Assembly: GCA_947475095.1 (NCBI GenBank)
Contig: CANJLG010000013.1
Span: forward strand, 1 to 54,743
DNA length: 54,743 nucleotides
DNA from: Flavobacteriales bacterium
Lineage (GTDB): Bacteria > Bacteroidota > Bacteroidia > Flavobacteriales_D > Crocinitomicaceae
Direction of reading: 5' to 3'
The position numbers and the translations under genes were made by a program. Of the stretch, positions 46,721-54,743 are shown piece after piece (the first letter of the stretch is position 1; every line of letters begins with the position of its first letter). The notes beneath the pieces are model-generated. The model was not told the DNA's origin. It worked only from the letters and a program-made list of their open reading frames with translations, and did no database searches.

Positions 46721-47677
46721 TCAATTAATTAATTTATTAGACAATTGTTTTATTTGGGATGCAAAGATACTCTTTTTTTTGGGATAAATGATAATTAATT
46801 GCTCATATACATAGATTGCTTTCGGATAATTTCCTTGAAGCACAAATATTTTTGCTAATGTTTCACTTACCGGCATATTATTGCCATCAATACTTTCTTT
46901 TGCCTTTTTGCTAGGCGAATAAAATTCCCGCTTAGGTTTTTCAAGTGGAATCATGGTCGGTCTTTCTGTCTCTAGCTCAGGATTATTCGTCTTTTCGCCA
47001 AGAGTAAGCCATTGATTGAAAGATTTTGGGGTATTTTCAATTTCTGTTTGAGAAGGTAAAGAACGATTTTCCTTGAGCAATTCGTTTTTGGGTAACTCTG
47101 CATCAACTTCTGCACTTTGTTGATTAAATTCATGAATAAAAGTTGTTGTAGCAGCAGATGCATTTATAAGCGTTTCCAATTCAGCATCTACCCTTTCTGT
47201 TGTTTTAGAACCTGAGTGTATTAATTCTTCTACTTCTGCTTCTGTTTCTGTTTCTGCTACTTTTTCTACTTCTACTTCTGTTTCTACTACTGTTTCTGTT
47301 TCTCCTACTGCTACTGCTTCTCCTACTGTTTCTACTACTGCTTCTACTACTGTTTCTGCTTCCGTTTCTGCTTCTATTTCTGTTACTGTTACTGCTTTTG
47401 CTTCTGTTTCTAGTTCACTTCCAATTTCGATAGTGTCCTCCGTTTGCATAACAAGCTGGTACAAAAGGTTACGATTGGCAATTTTGAAAGCGTGATGGTG
47501 TAATTCTTCTTCAAATTGAATGTGTTCCATTTTTTTTAAGCCTCTCAAATAAGCTATAGCAAAAACGGAGGCAAAGGGATACAGGCCAATTATTTCTTTA
47601 AATTCAAGCATTTCAGACTCCTTGAAGCCCTGCTGATCGAATAAGCGTTTATTGATATTTGATTTATTTAAGATCAC
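46721..47677 (-). CDS. Hypothetical protein with N- and C-terminal TPR-like parts and a repetitive acidic middle
   Basis: A 318-residue cytoplasmic-looking protein. Residues about 20-80 (LEFKEIIGLYPFASVFAIAY, HHHAFKIANRNLLYQLVMQ) and about 270-315 (SETLAKIFVLQGNYPKAIYV) match conserved ends of a Bacteroidota gene found between lptE and secG, with the latter TPR-like. Between them, about 90-150, lies a Glu/Val/Thr/Ala low-complexity stretch encoded by hexanucleotide repeats. The start is GTG 47677, giving a GTGA overlap with lptE. The function is unknown; the operon suggests envelope biogenesis or secretion. Confidence 0.75.
   Translation of the reverse strand: MILNKSNINKRLFDQQGFKESEMLEFKEIIGLYPFASVFAIAYLRGLKKMEHIQFEEELHHHAFKIANRNLLYQLVMQTEDTIEIGSELETEAKAVTVTEIEAETEAETVVEAVVETVGEAVAVGETETVVETEVEVEKVAETETEAEVEELIHSGSKTTERVDAELETLINASAATTTFIHEFNQQSAEVDAELPKNELLKENRSLPSQTEIENTPKSFNQWLTLGEKTNNPELETERPTMIPLEKPKREFYSPSKKAKESIDGNNMPVSETLAKIFVLQGNYPKAIYVYEQLIIIYPKKKSIFASQIKQLSNKLIN
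47226..47412 (-). repeat. Degenerate hexanucleotide repeat inside the gene upstream of secG
   Basis: About 187 bases of plus-strand TTCTGY/TACTRY-type hexamers (for example TTCTGTTTCTGCTTCTACT) encoding Glu-Thr/Val/Ala dipeptides. The 6-base period keeps the reading frame. Nothing else in the window shows this composition. Confidence 0.85.
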
Positions 47678-48186
47678 CAATTACTCATTAATTTGTTGAT
47701 AAGGTCTTGCACAATTTGTTCGGTAATATTTTCTAACAATTCATTTTCTACGGATGATAAATTGGTTGTTGCTTCAAAATCTGCAAACCTAGTACTTGTT
47801 AAGGTAATGGCCTGTTCTTCTGGTAAAGTAGTGTTTATAATAAATTGCACGCTGAGAGAGAGCCTGTTTTTCGAAGCATTATCCCCATTTTCTATGGCAA
47901 TAGGATTAACTTGATAATTCAAAATCTGTCCTTCAATTTGCACTTCAGCATCACTTAATTTGGTGGCTAGCGTAAGTCGTGTGTTATTTTGAATGCCATC
48001 TTTCAATTTTTCACTGAGTTGGGCGGCATAAGATAATGGGCAATTTGCTGCATTTATTTCTAAGGTTTTCATGTGAAATGACTTCCATTCAAGCGGCATA
48101 GAGCCACTGTCTTTGAAACTAACACTTGTTGGCCAACAAGAAGATAGGGTAATTAAGGAAAGGACAACAAGAAGTAATTTCATCAT
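47674..48186 (-). CDS. lptE: LptE-like LPS-assembly lipoprotein
   Basis: A 170-residue lipoprotein with LSSCWPTSVSFKDSG (Cys near residue 17). The pattern fits the LptE family of Bacteroidota: NCPLSYAAQLSEKLKDGIQN, then DAEVQIEGQILNYQVNP and ITLTSTRFADFEATTNL. LptE plugs the LptD channel that places lipopolysaccharide in the outer membrane. Similarity is weak, so position matters: it overlaps the sigma-54 activator by 4 bases and the next gene by 4. Confidence 0.78.
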   Translation of the reverse strand: MMKLLLVVLSLITLSSCWPTSVSFKDSGSMPLEWKSFHMKTLEINAANCPLSYAAQLSEKLKDGIQNNTRLTLATKLSDAEVQIEGQILNYQVNPIAIENGDNASKNRLSLSVQFIINTTLPEEQAITLTSTRFADFEATTNLSSVENELLENITEQIVQDLINKLMSNW

Positions 48187-49421
48187 TCGGCTAAATTATA
48201 TTCTTTTATTTTACGGTATAAGGTTCTTTCAGAAATCCCTAATTCGCTTGCTGCATATTTTCTTTTACCTCGATGTTTTTCTAAGGCTTTTTGGATTAAT
48301 TCTTTTTCCCTGTCTTCTAATGATAAGGATTCTTCAAATACTTCGTGGGTTTCGAAAACTTCAGAACTATTTTTGTTCGGGGCTGGTAAATCAGGTCTTC
48401 CCGGGGGTAATGTACGAGAGCCAGTATTTATGTGCTCGTTCAGATCGCTGTAAATTCGATTAACGACGGCTGTTTGATCATTATTTAAATGAATATTTTC
48501 CCCTTGAGAAATTAATTCAACGACTAATTTTTTTAGCTCTGTCAAATCTTTCTTCATCTCAAAAAGAAATTTATACATTATTTCTCGCTCCGAGAAGGTC
48601 TCGTTGACACTTTCATTAATTCTAACAGGCGATTTATCTGCTAATTTAGGTAAATAGGAGTCGAGTAAAATGGCATTTATTTCACGTACTGTTTCAATTA
48701 CTGAAAGTTGCTCTACCAAGTTTTTGAGCTGACGAATATTTCCTGGCCAAGGATAGGCTACTAGCAGATCAACTGCATCATCCGTTAGTTTTATGGAAGG
48801 CATCCTGTATTTATCGGCAAAATCTTGCGCGAATTTTCTGAAAATTAAATGTATGTCATCTGAACGATCTCGCAAGGGGGGGAGTTGAATAGGAACGGTA
48901 TTCAATCTGTAATATAAGTCTTCTCTAAACTTTCCGCTTGAGATGGCTCGAAGCATATTTTCATTGGTGGCAGCAACTACACGAACATTCGTTTTTATTA
49001 CTTTAGAAGATCCAACACGAATAAATTCGCCTGTTTCCAATACTCGTAGTAGGCGAACTTGGGTTTGCATGGGTAATTCAGCTACTTCATCAAGAAAAAT
49101 AGTACCGCCATTGGCCACTTCAAAATATCCCTGTCTGCTCCCGCTAGCGCCAGTAAATGATCCTTTTTCATGACCAAAAAGTTCCGAATCAATTGTTCCT
49201 TCAGGGATCGCACCACAATTTACGGCAATGTATTCTCCGTGTTTTCGTGCGCTAATGTGATGAATAACTTGTGGGATGATTTCTTTTCCTGTACCGCTTT
49301 CGCCTGTAACCAAGACCGAAATATCTGTTGGGGCAACTTGTATAGCAACTTCTATGGCACGGTTCAATAATGTAGCATAACCAATAATACCAAAACGCTG
49401 TTTAACCTGTTGAATATTCAT
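48183..49421 (-). CDS. Sigma-54-dependent transcriptional activator without receiver domain
   Basis: A 412-residue AAA+ enhancer-binding protein. The AAA+ domain starts almost at the N-terminus: Walker A GESGTGKE (40-47), the sigma-54 contact loop GSFTGA (87-92; canonical GAFTGA), Walker B GGTIFLDE (105-112), and RFREDLYYRLNTVPI-type sensor sequences. A middle linker follows, and the C-terminus is a Fis-type HTH (RKYAASELGISERTLYRKIK). There is no receiver, GAF or PAS domain, so activity is not set by phosphorylation. It sits between miaB and lptE. Confidence 0.92.
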   Translation of the reverse strand: MNIQQVKQRFGIIGYATLLNRAIEVAIQVAPTDISVLVTGESGTGKEIIPQVIHHISARKHGEYIAVNCGAIPEGTIDSELFGHEKGSFTGASGSRQGYFEVANGGTIFLDEVAELPMQTQVRLLRVLETGEFIRVGSSKVIKTNVRVVAATNENMLRAISSGKFREDLYYRLNTVPIQLPPLRDRSDDIHLIFRKFAQDFADKYRMPSIKLTDDAVDLLVAYPWPGNIRQLKNLVEQLSVIETVREINAILLDSYLPKLADKSPVRINESVNETFSEREIMYKFLFEMKKDLTELKKLVVELISQGENIHLNNDQTAVVNRIYSDLNEHINTGSRTLPPGRPDLPAPNKNSSEVFETHEVFEESLSLEDREKELIQKALEKHRGKRKYAASELGISERTLYRKIKEYNLAE

Positions 49422-49423
49422 TG

Positions 49424-49431
49424 CAAATTTA
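49424..49431 (-). promoter_or_regulatory. Possible -7 box for the sigma-54 activator gene (TAAATTTG)
   Basis: Reverse-strand TAAATTTG matches the consensus and ends two bases before the ATG. This is very close, and the region is AT-rich, so it may be chance; readthrough from miaB is an alternative. Confidence 0.3.
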
Positions 49432-49439
49432 ATTTTATC

Positions 49440-50873
49440 CTAGTCAATTATTTCGCCTAGCAATGTGGCAGAAGTGCAAGAGGTAATTTTTACCTGAACA
49501 TAACTGCCCTTTTCTTTATTTGTCTTTGGAAAGATAACCATCGCATTTCTTCCTGTCCTGCCACAATAGTGTTCTTCTGATCGCTTGGAAAACCCTTCAA
49601 TCAGCACTTTTTGTATGGTGCCGATTTGCTGCTCATTTGAGATTAAACTATTTTTTGTTTTCACGGAAATTATTTCTTCAAGACGACGCCCTTTTATTTC
49701 ATCTGGGACATCATCATCAAATCTACGCTCTGCTAAGGTTTTAGGTCGCTCAGAATACATATACATATAAGCATAGTCGTATTTTACAATATCCATTAAA
49801 GTCAATGTTTCTTTATGCTGTTCCTCTGTTTCTCCACAAAATCCAGTGATAATATCTGTTGATATAGCGCAATTTGGGATAATGCGCTTAATAGCTTCAA
49901 TCCGCTCTAAATACCATTCTCGCGTATAGCCCCGATTCATTTTTTCTAAAACTTCGGAATTACCAGATTGAACAGGTAAATGAATGTAGTCACAAATATT
50001 TTCATACTTAGCCATCATGTATAAAACTTCATCTACCATGTCTTTTGGGTGCGAAGTGCTAAATCGAACGCGTAATTCTGGTGAAACGAGTGCTACAAGC
50101 TCTAATAATTGTGAAAAATCAGTCGTCGAATCAGCAGGATTTTTAATTTCTCCTTTGGAGCTTAGGTTCCAACGATAGCTATCTACATTTTGACCCAAAA
50201 GCGTTACTTCTCTGTACCCCTCTGCAAAAAGTTGCTTGCATTCTTCAACAATAGTTTTTGGATCGCGAGACCGCTCCCTGCCTCTTGTAAAAGGCACAAC
50301 GCAAAAAGAACACATGTTATCACATCCTCGAGTTATAGTAACAAAAGCAGAAATTCCTCCTTGGTCTAATCGAACAGGGGAAATATCGGCATAGGTTTCG
50401 TCGCGTGATAGCAACACATTCACTGCCTTTTGGCCAGTTCCAACTTCTTCAATTAGGTTTGGAAGATCACGGTAAGCATCTGGACCAGCAATTAAATCAA
50501 CTAGTTTTTCTTCTTCTAATAATTCCTTTTTCAGTCTTTCCGCCATACAACCTAAAATTCCAACTACTAAATTGGGATTCTTGTCTTTACGACGTTTAAA
50601 CTCGGTTAAGCGATTCCTAACCTTTGTCTCTGCATTTTCTCTAATCGAACAAGTATTTAGAAAAACAACATCTGCTTCGTCTGCATTTCTAGTGGTCTCA
50701 TAGCCTTCTGATTTTAAAATGGAAGCAACAACCTCACTATCCGAAAAATTCATCTGACACCCATAACTCTCTAGGTAAAGCTTTTTTGTTCCGATAATCG
50801 AATCGCCAGACTTAAAGTCTAATGCTTCTCCTTGTCTTGACTCGTCGTGAATTTCACTATTTTTAAGTTCCAT
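49440..50873 (-). CDS. miaB: tRNA-2-methylthio-N6-dimethylallyladenosine synthase MiaB
   Basis: MiaB is a radical-SAM methylthiotransferase modifying A37 of tRNA. The 477-residue protein has the N-terminal UPF0004 domain ([20 protein letters not shown]) with its three cluster cysteines (Cys in [14 protein letters not shown] and GILGCMAE), the radical-SAM CxxxCxxC in [20 protein letters not shown], and a C-terminal TRAM domain ([16 protein letters not shown]). Start is ATG 50873: the earlier ATG at 50897 precedes the expected transcription start. Confidence 0.96.
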   Translation of the reverse strand: MELKNSEIHDESRQGEALDFKSGDSIIGTKKLYLESYGCQMNFSDSEVVASILKSEGYETTRNADEADVVFLNTCSIRENAETKVRNRLTEFKRRKDKNPNLVVGILGCMAERLKKELLEEEKLVDLIAGPDAYRDLPNLIEEVGTGQKAVNVLLSRDETYADISPVRLDQGGISAFVTITRGCDNMCSFCVVPFTRGRERSRDPKTIVEECKQLFAEGYREVTLLGQNVDSYRWNLSSKGEIKNPADSTTDFSQLLELVALVSPELRVRFSTSHPKDMVDEVLYMMAKYENICDYIHLPVQSGNSEVLEKMNRGYTREWYLERIEAIKRIIPNCAISTDIITGFCGETEEQHKETLTLMDIVKYDYAYMYMYSERPKTLAERRFDDDVPDEIKGRRLEEIISVKTKNSLISNEQQIGTIQKVLIEGFSKRSEEHYCGRTGRNAMVIFPKTNKEKGSYVQVKITSCTSATLLGEIID

Positions 50874-50898
50874 TAAGCTGTGATAAAATAACTGCATG

Positions 50899-50929
50899 CA
50901 AAATTAGGCAAAACGACGGTAGTGTCAAA
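50899..50929 (-). promoter_or_regulatory. miaB promoter (TTTG-N19-TAATTTTG)
   Basis: Reverse-strand TTTG (complement of 50926-50929), exactly 19 bases, then TAATTTTG (complement of 50899-50906). The start would be near 50893, about 20 bases before the ATG at 50873. Confidence 0.78.
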
Positions 50930-51030
50930 ATGTCAGTAAAAAGAATTTTTAACTTTGCTTAACCATAGGTTAATTAAAAGAATAAAAATAATTCTATCAA
51001 AGTAAATTGCTTGGTGTATTGAATTCATTT

Positions 51031-51038
51031 TACATTTG
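51031..51038 (+). promoter_or_regulatory. -7 box for topA (TACATTTG)
   Basis: TACATTTG is an exact match, 17 bases before the topA ATG. A TTGG at 51011-51014 leaves 17 bases of spacing, slightly shorter than the usual 19. Confidence 0.6.
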
Positions 51039-51055
51039 TACCGAAAAAAGAGAGC

Positions 51056-53371
51056 ATGGCAAAAAATTTAGTGATCGTTGAGTCACCAGCAAAAGCAAAA
51101 ACAATTGAGGGATATTTAGGCAATCAATTCATTGTAAAATCTAGCTATGGCCACGTGCGTGACCTAGCAAAAAAAGGATTGTCTGTTGACATCAGCAATA
51201 ACTTTAGCCCGGTATATGAAGTGACTCCTGATAAAAAAACATTAGTTGCGGATTTAAAAAAACACGTTAAAGCTGCAGAAATTATATGGTTAGCAACGGA
51301 TGAGGACCGTGAAGGAGAAGCTATTTCTTGGCATTTATATGAAACATTGGGACTTAAAGATGAAAATACAAGGCGAATTACATTTAATGAAATAACAAAG
51401 TCAGCGATTTTAAAAGCGATTGAAAATCCAAGAAAAGTTAACAAAGAATTAGTTGATGCGCAGCAAGCTCGTCGAATTTTAGATAGAATTGTCGGGTTTG
51501 AATTATCACCAGTGTTATGGAAAAAAGTGAAGCCCGGATTATCTGCTGGTCGTGTACAATCCGTTGCGGTGAAATTAATTGTCGATAAGGAAGATGAAAT
51601 TGACGCTTTTAACTCAGCAGGATTTTTTCGTGTCCTTGGTCAATTTAAGGCGCTTAATGGAAATTTCAGGGCAGAATTAAATAAGAATTTAACAACTATT
51701 GATGAGGCCAATGCCTTACTTCAACAATGTGTAACAACAAATTTCTTTGTTGAAAGTACCCAAAAGAAACCTGCAACTAAATCACCATCGGCCCCTTTTA
51801 CAACCTCCACTTTGCAACAAGAAGCAAGTTTAAAATTAGGCTTCTCTGTTACAAAAACGATGAGTGTCGCTCAGCGTTTATATGAAGCAGGGTGGATTAC
51901 CTACATGAGAACTGATTCAATGAATTTATCGGAAACGGCAATGACGGCCGCAAAAGATCAAATTATAAAAAATTACGGTGAAAAATATTGGAACCAAACA
52001 AAATATACAACCAAATCAGCAGGCGCTCAAGAAGCACACGAAGCGATACGACCGACCGATTTTTCTAACAGTGAGTACTCCGGAGAAAGCGACGAAAAAA
52101 GGTTGTATGATTTAATTTGGAAACGTGCAATTGCAAGTCAAATGGCGCATGCGCAGTTAGAAAGGACCACTATTATCTTGGGGGGCTTAAACACTGGGCA
52201 TCACTTTCAAGCAAAAGGGGAAGTAATTCTTTTTGATGGATTTTTAAAGGTTTATTTAGCTTCGAATGTTGACGAAATCGAAGAGGAAGAAAGTGATCTA
52301 CTTCCATTGGTTAATGACTCAGAAAAATTAGAAGCACAAGAAATTAAGGCTACAGAACGATTTACAAGACCACCTGCAAGGTATGCTGAAGCTTCTTTGG
52401 TGAAAAAATTGGAGGAATTAGGCATCGGCCGTCCATCTACTTATGCCCCAACTATTACTACTATTCAAAATAGAGGATATGTTGAGAAAAAGGAAAACGA
52501 AGGGCAGTTGCGAAAATATGTAGAGCTAAGCTTAGTTAATGGGGAAATCAGTACCACGAATAAAACAGAAACAACAGGAAAAGAAAGAAATCGACTCTCT
52601 CCAACCGATATAGGTGTTTTAGTAACAAGATTTTTAAGTGAAAATTTCGAGAAAGTACTAGATTATAATTTTACCGCTCAAGTTGAAGCTAAATTTGATG
52701 AGATTGCAATGGGCAATATCAAGTGGACTCAAATGCTTACCGAATTTTATAGTCCTTTTCACTTAACTGTTGAGAATACCTTAGAAAATTCTGCTCGAGT
52801 TACGGGAGAGAGAGCTTTAGGTACGCACCCTACGAACGGCAGAAAAGTAATCGTTAGAATGGGAAAATATGGCCCGATGGCTCAAATTGGTGACGAAGAA
52901 TTAGATGGTGAAAAACCAGTTTTTGCATCCTTGCTCAAAAATCAATCGATTCATACGATTACCATTGATGAAGTATTAGAACTTTATAAATTGCCGCGTG
53001 TACTCGGAGTATACGAGGATGTAGATGTTAAGGCAAATATAGGTCGATTTGGCCCTTATGTGCAGCAATCAAAATTATTTGTTTCTATTCCTAAAGAGGA
53101 AGATCCCATGACCATTACATTGGAACGAGCAATTGAGCTTATTGTAACTAAAAAAGAGGAGGATGCTAATCGCTTGGTTAAGTCTTTTGAAGCAAGAGAG
53201 GATGTTACACTATTAAATGGAAAATATGGCGTTTACCTCAAAATTGGGAAATTGAATTATAAACTACCAAAAGATTGTGACACTCAAACAATTACCTTAG
53301 AGGAATGCTTGATTATTGCAGAAAATCAACCGCAAAAATCAAAAACAAAAAAAACATTTAAAAAGAAATAA
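51056..53371 (+). CDS. topA: DNA topoisomerase I
   Basis: TopA relaxes negative supercoils. The 771-residue protein has the TOPRIM domain with NLVIVESPAKAKTIEGYLG and ATDEDREGEAISWHL (acidic metal residues), the catalytic tyrosine in GWITYMRTDSMNLS (Tyr283), and ASLVKKLEELGIGRPSTYAP. The C-terminus has repeat-like topoisomerase domains (GRKVIVRMGKYGPMAQIG, IGRFGPYVQQSKLFVSIP) in place of zinc fingers, and a Lys-rich end (KSKTKKTFKKK). It is followed by ssb after 18 bases. Confidence 0.98.
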   Translation: MAKNLVIVESPAKAKTIEGYLGNQFIVKSSYGHVRDLAKKGLSVDISNNFSPVYEVTPDKKTLVADLKKHVKAAEIIWLATDEDREGEAISWHLYETLGLKDENTRRITFNEITKSAILKAIENPRKVNKELVDAQQARRILDRIVGFELSPVLWKKVKPGLSAGRVQSVAVKLIVDKEDEIDAFNSAGFFRVLGQFKALNGNFRAELNKNLTTIDEANALLQQCVTTNFFVESTQKKPATKSPSAPFTTSTLQQEASLKLGFSVTKTMSVAQRLYEAGWITYMRTDSMNLSETAMTAAKDQIIKNYGEKYWNQTKYTTKSAGAQEAHEAIRPTDFSNSEYSGESDEKRLYDLIWKRAIASQMAHAQLERTTIILGGLNTGHHFQAKGEVILFDGFLKVYLASNVDEIEEEESDLLPLVNDSEKLEAQEIKATERFTRPPARYAEASLVKKLEELGIGRPSTYAPTITTIQNRGYVEKKENEGQLRKYVELSLVNGEISTTNKTETTGKERNRLSPTDIGVLVTRFLSENFEKVLDYNFTAQVEAKFDEIAMGNIKWTQMLTEFYSPFHLTVENTLENSARVTGERALGTHPTNGRKVIVRMGKYGPMAQIGDEELDGEKPVFASLLKNQSIHTITIDEVLELYKLPRVLGVYEDVDVKANIGRFGPYVQQSKLFVSIPKEEDPMTITLERAIELIVTKKEEDANRLVKSFEAREDVTLLNGKYGVYLKIGKLNYKLPKDCDTQTITLEECLIIAENQPQKSKTKKTFKKK

Positions 53372-53376
53372 TAGAT

Positions 53377-53384
53377 TATATTTG
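53377..53384 (+). promoter_or_regulatory. ssb -7 box (TATATTTG), leaderless
   Basis: TATATTTG in the 18-base gap after topA ends five bases before the ssb ATG, so the expected transcription start falls on or next to the start codon. No -33 TTTG is present in the topA end. Confidence 0.55.
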
Positions 53385-53389
53385 TATCA

Positions 53390-53833
53390 ATGAGCGGCAG
53401 TGTTAATAAAGTAATCTTAATTGGAAATTTAGGAAAAGACCCAGAGGTTCGGCGTTTGGAAAATGGAGCCGTACTTGCCTCTTTCTCCATAGCTACCTCC
53501 GAATCATATATCGATAAACAATCCGGAGAGAAAAAAGAAATAACCGATTGGCACGATGTCGTTTTATGGCGTGGATTAGCTGAAGTGGCGGAGAAGTACT
53601 TGGTGAAAGGAACTAAAATTTATGTTGAGGGGAAGTTAAAAAAACGCTCGTGGCAGGATAAAGAAGGACTTACTCGCTACAGTACTGAGGTTGTTGGTGA
53701 TGAAATGACGATCTTATCCAAAATCGAAAATAAAGAAAATAATACCGCACCATATCGTGAGGAAGCCACTAAAGAAGTTCTTCAGAAAATTCAAGATTTC
53801 TCCCCTGAAGAGGGAGATGTTTTACCTTTTTAA
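53390..53833 (+). CDS. ssb: Single-stranded DNA-binding protein
   Basis: A 147-residue OB-fold protein: VNKVILIGNLGKDPEVRRL, LASFSIATSESYID, EITDWHDVVLWRGLAEVAEKY, KIYVEGKLKKRSW. The ending PEEGDVLPF is the conserved acidic tip that binds partner proteins. It coats single-stranded DNA in replication and repair. It precedes gldE by 5 bases, an arrangement common in Flavobacteriales. Confidence 0.97.
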   Translation: MSGSVNKVILIGNLGKDPEVRRLENGAVLASFSIATSESYIDKQSGEKKEITDWHDVVLWRGLAEVAEKYLVKGTKIYVEGKLKKRSWQDKEGLTRYSTEVVGDEMTILSKIENKENNTAPYREEATKEVLQKIQDFSPEEGDVLPF

Positions 53834-53838
53834 TTTAA

Positions 53839-54743
53839 ATGATTAGCACCGAACCTCCCAGTTTACTAATACCAGAAGTCATCACCGCCGGAATAAGTGT
53901 GGAAACAACAGTTTATTGCGTAATTATCCTACTTCTACTCTTTGTTTGTGCTATTATGTCTGGTTCAGAGTCTGCACTCTTCTCAATAAATCCAGATGAA
54001 AGTAATAAGTTGAAGTCCGAAAATTCAAAGGAGGCAAAAACAATTATTCATTTACTTTCTAACCCACGGGATTTATTAGCAACCATTTTAATTGTAAATA
54101 ATTTCGTAATTGTTGGAATTGTCATTTTGTCAACCTTTGTCTTGGATATTAATTTCCCTCCAAAGCCCGGTAATGAGTTAGTTCGATTTTTAATTGAAGT
54201 GGTCGGTATCACCTTTATGATATTACTTATCGCTGAGGTTATTCCAAAGATTTATGCTACTAACAATGCCGAGAAAGTATCGCGTTGGGTAGCAAGACCT
54301 TTATTCATATTGGCTAAAACGCCACCCGTTTCATGGTTGAGATTGGCTCTTGTTAGTGGAACTAAATTTATTTCAAAAGTTAAGAAAAAATCGATTCAGA
54401 TTTCTTCAGATGAACTCGAGCAAGCAGTTGCTTTAACTAAAGAAAGCTCTACCTCCGAAGAAGAACAAAAATTATTGGAAGGCATTGTTAAATTTGGACG
54501 AACGGAAGCATCTCAAATAATGAAGCCCAGAATAGAAATGTCGGTCATAAATGCCGAATGCTCTTTTGAAATGGTCTTAGCCTTTGTATTGGAGGCAGGT
54601 TACTCAAGAATACCCGTCTTTAAAGAAAATACCGATAATGTAATAGGGATCTTGTACATTAAAGATTTACTGCCTCATTTAGCTAAAAAGAATGATTTTA
54701 ATTGGTTAGATGTAATTCGAAAGCCTTTTTTCATTCCCGAAAA
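53839..54743 (+). CDS. gldE: Gliding-motility-associated protein GldE (3' end outside window)
   Basis: The frame opens at ATG 53839 and is still open at the window end, so about 301 residues are seen. Membrane segments lie near residues 23-45, 80-103 and 120-138; the block FVCAIMSGSESALFSI and LIAEVIPKIYATNNAEKVSR mark the CNNM domain of the CorB/HlyC-like family. A CBS domain begins near residue 215 (FGRTEASQIMKPRIEMSVIN, SRIPVFKENTDNVIGI). GldE is linked to gliding and T9SS function in Flavobacterium; gldD often follows. Confidence 0.9.
   Translation, partial: MISTEPPSLLIPEVITAGISVETTVYCVIILLLLFVCAIMSGSESALFSINPDESNKLKSENSKEAKTIIHLLSNPRDLLATILIVNNFVIVGIVILSTFVLDINFPPKPGNELVRFLIEVVGITFMILLIAEVIPKIYATNNAEKVSRWVARPLFILAKTPPVSWLRLALVSGTKFISKVKKKSIQISSDELEQAVALTKESSTSEEEQKLLEGIVKFGRTEASQIMKPRIEMSVINAECSFEMVLAFVLEAGYSRIPVFKENTDNVIGILYIKDLLPHLAKKNDFNWLDVIRKPFFIPE

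Noticed and set aside
47226..47412. CRISPR array
   Set aside because: The repeats are degenerate 6-bp coding units in one frame, without spacers or cas genes.

Overview
The window looks like an AT-rich chromosome segment from a member of the Bacteroidota, most likely of the Flavobacteriales lineage. That placement is inferred from several things: a SusD-type outer-membrane lipoprotein, type IX secretion (T9SS) C-terminal sorting tails, a GLPGLI protein next to a TonB-dependent receptor, a ResB-CcsA fusion, gldE directly after ssb, and many promoters matching the Bacteroidota consensus (TTTG, 19 nt, TAnnTTTG). No tRNA, rRNA, insertion sequence, phage gene or CRISPR array was seen. No gap between genes exceeds 300 bases.

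Layout. Positions 1-4855 are accessory and surface-related: the end of a susD gene, then a three-gene reverse operon (CotH-like T9SS protein, lipoprotein, DUF2490-like barrel). Positions 5008-8472 carry lnt, rplU-rpmA (L27 has a long acidic tail) and an EamA transporter. Positions 8687-26877 form one uninterrupted forward run: mraZ, rsmH, ftsL, ftsI, murE, mraY, murD, an unrecognised 156-residue gene, ftsW, murG, murC, ftsQ, ftsA, ftsZ, a yqeY-like gene, then the methionine-salvage genes mtnB, mtnD and mtnC. No gap in it is longer than 16 nt, and the first terminator-like hairpin follows mtnC. A perfect 20-bp inverted repeat before mraZ carries 10-bp-phased GTGG boxes and is probably the MraZ operator, present twice in opposite orientations.

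Positions 26926-30546 hold two related T9SS-secreted proteins. Positions 30635-36798 hold a reverse cluster (TonB receptor, GLPGLI protein, rfbA, polyprenyl synthase) and a lipoprotein. Positions 36956-39113 hold ruvX, def, a lipoprotein and a DUF1573 gene. Positions 39163-44057 hold an RluA-type pseudouridine synthase, the cytochrome c biogenesis fusion and a secreted esterase. Positions 44322-50873 are reverse: groS-groL, and a run of miaB, a sigma-54 activator, lptE, a repeat-bearing gene and secG. The window ends with topA, ssb and a gldE truncated by the window edge.

Most of the window is conserved housekeeping. The observations most worth following are the duplicated, inverted MraZ operator, the unknown gene embedded between murD and ftsW, the coupling of methionine salvage to the division operon, the acidic L27 tail, an in-frame hexanucleotide repeat in the gene upstream of secG, and several promoters whose -7 box sits 3-5 nt from the start codon, implying leaderless mRNAs. 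Several start codons were moved downstream because the first possible start lies inside the promoter or upstream gene.
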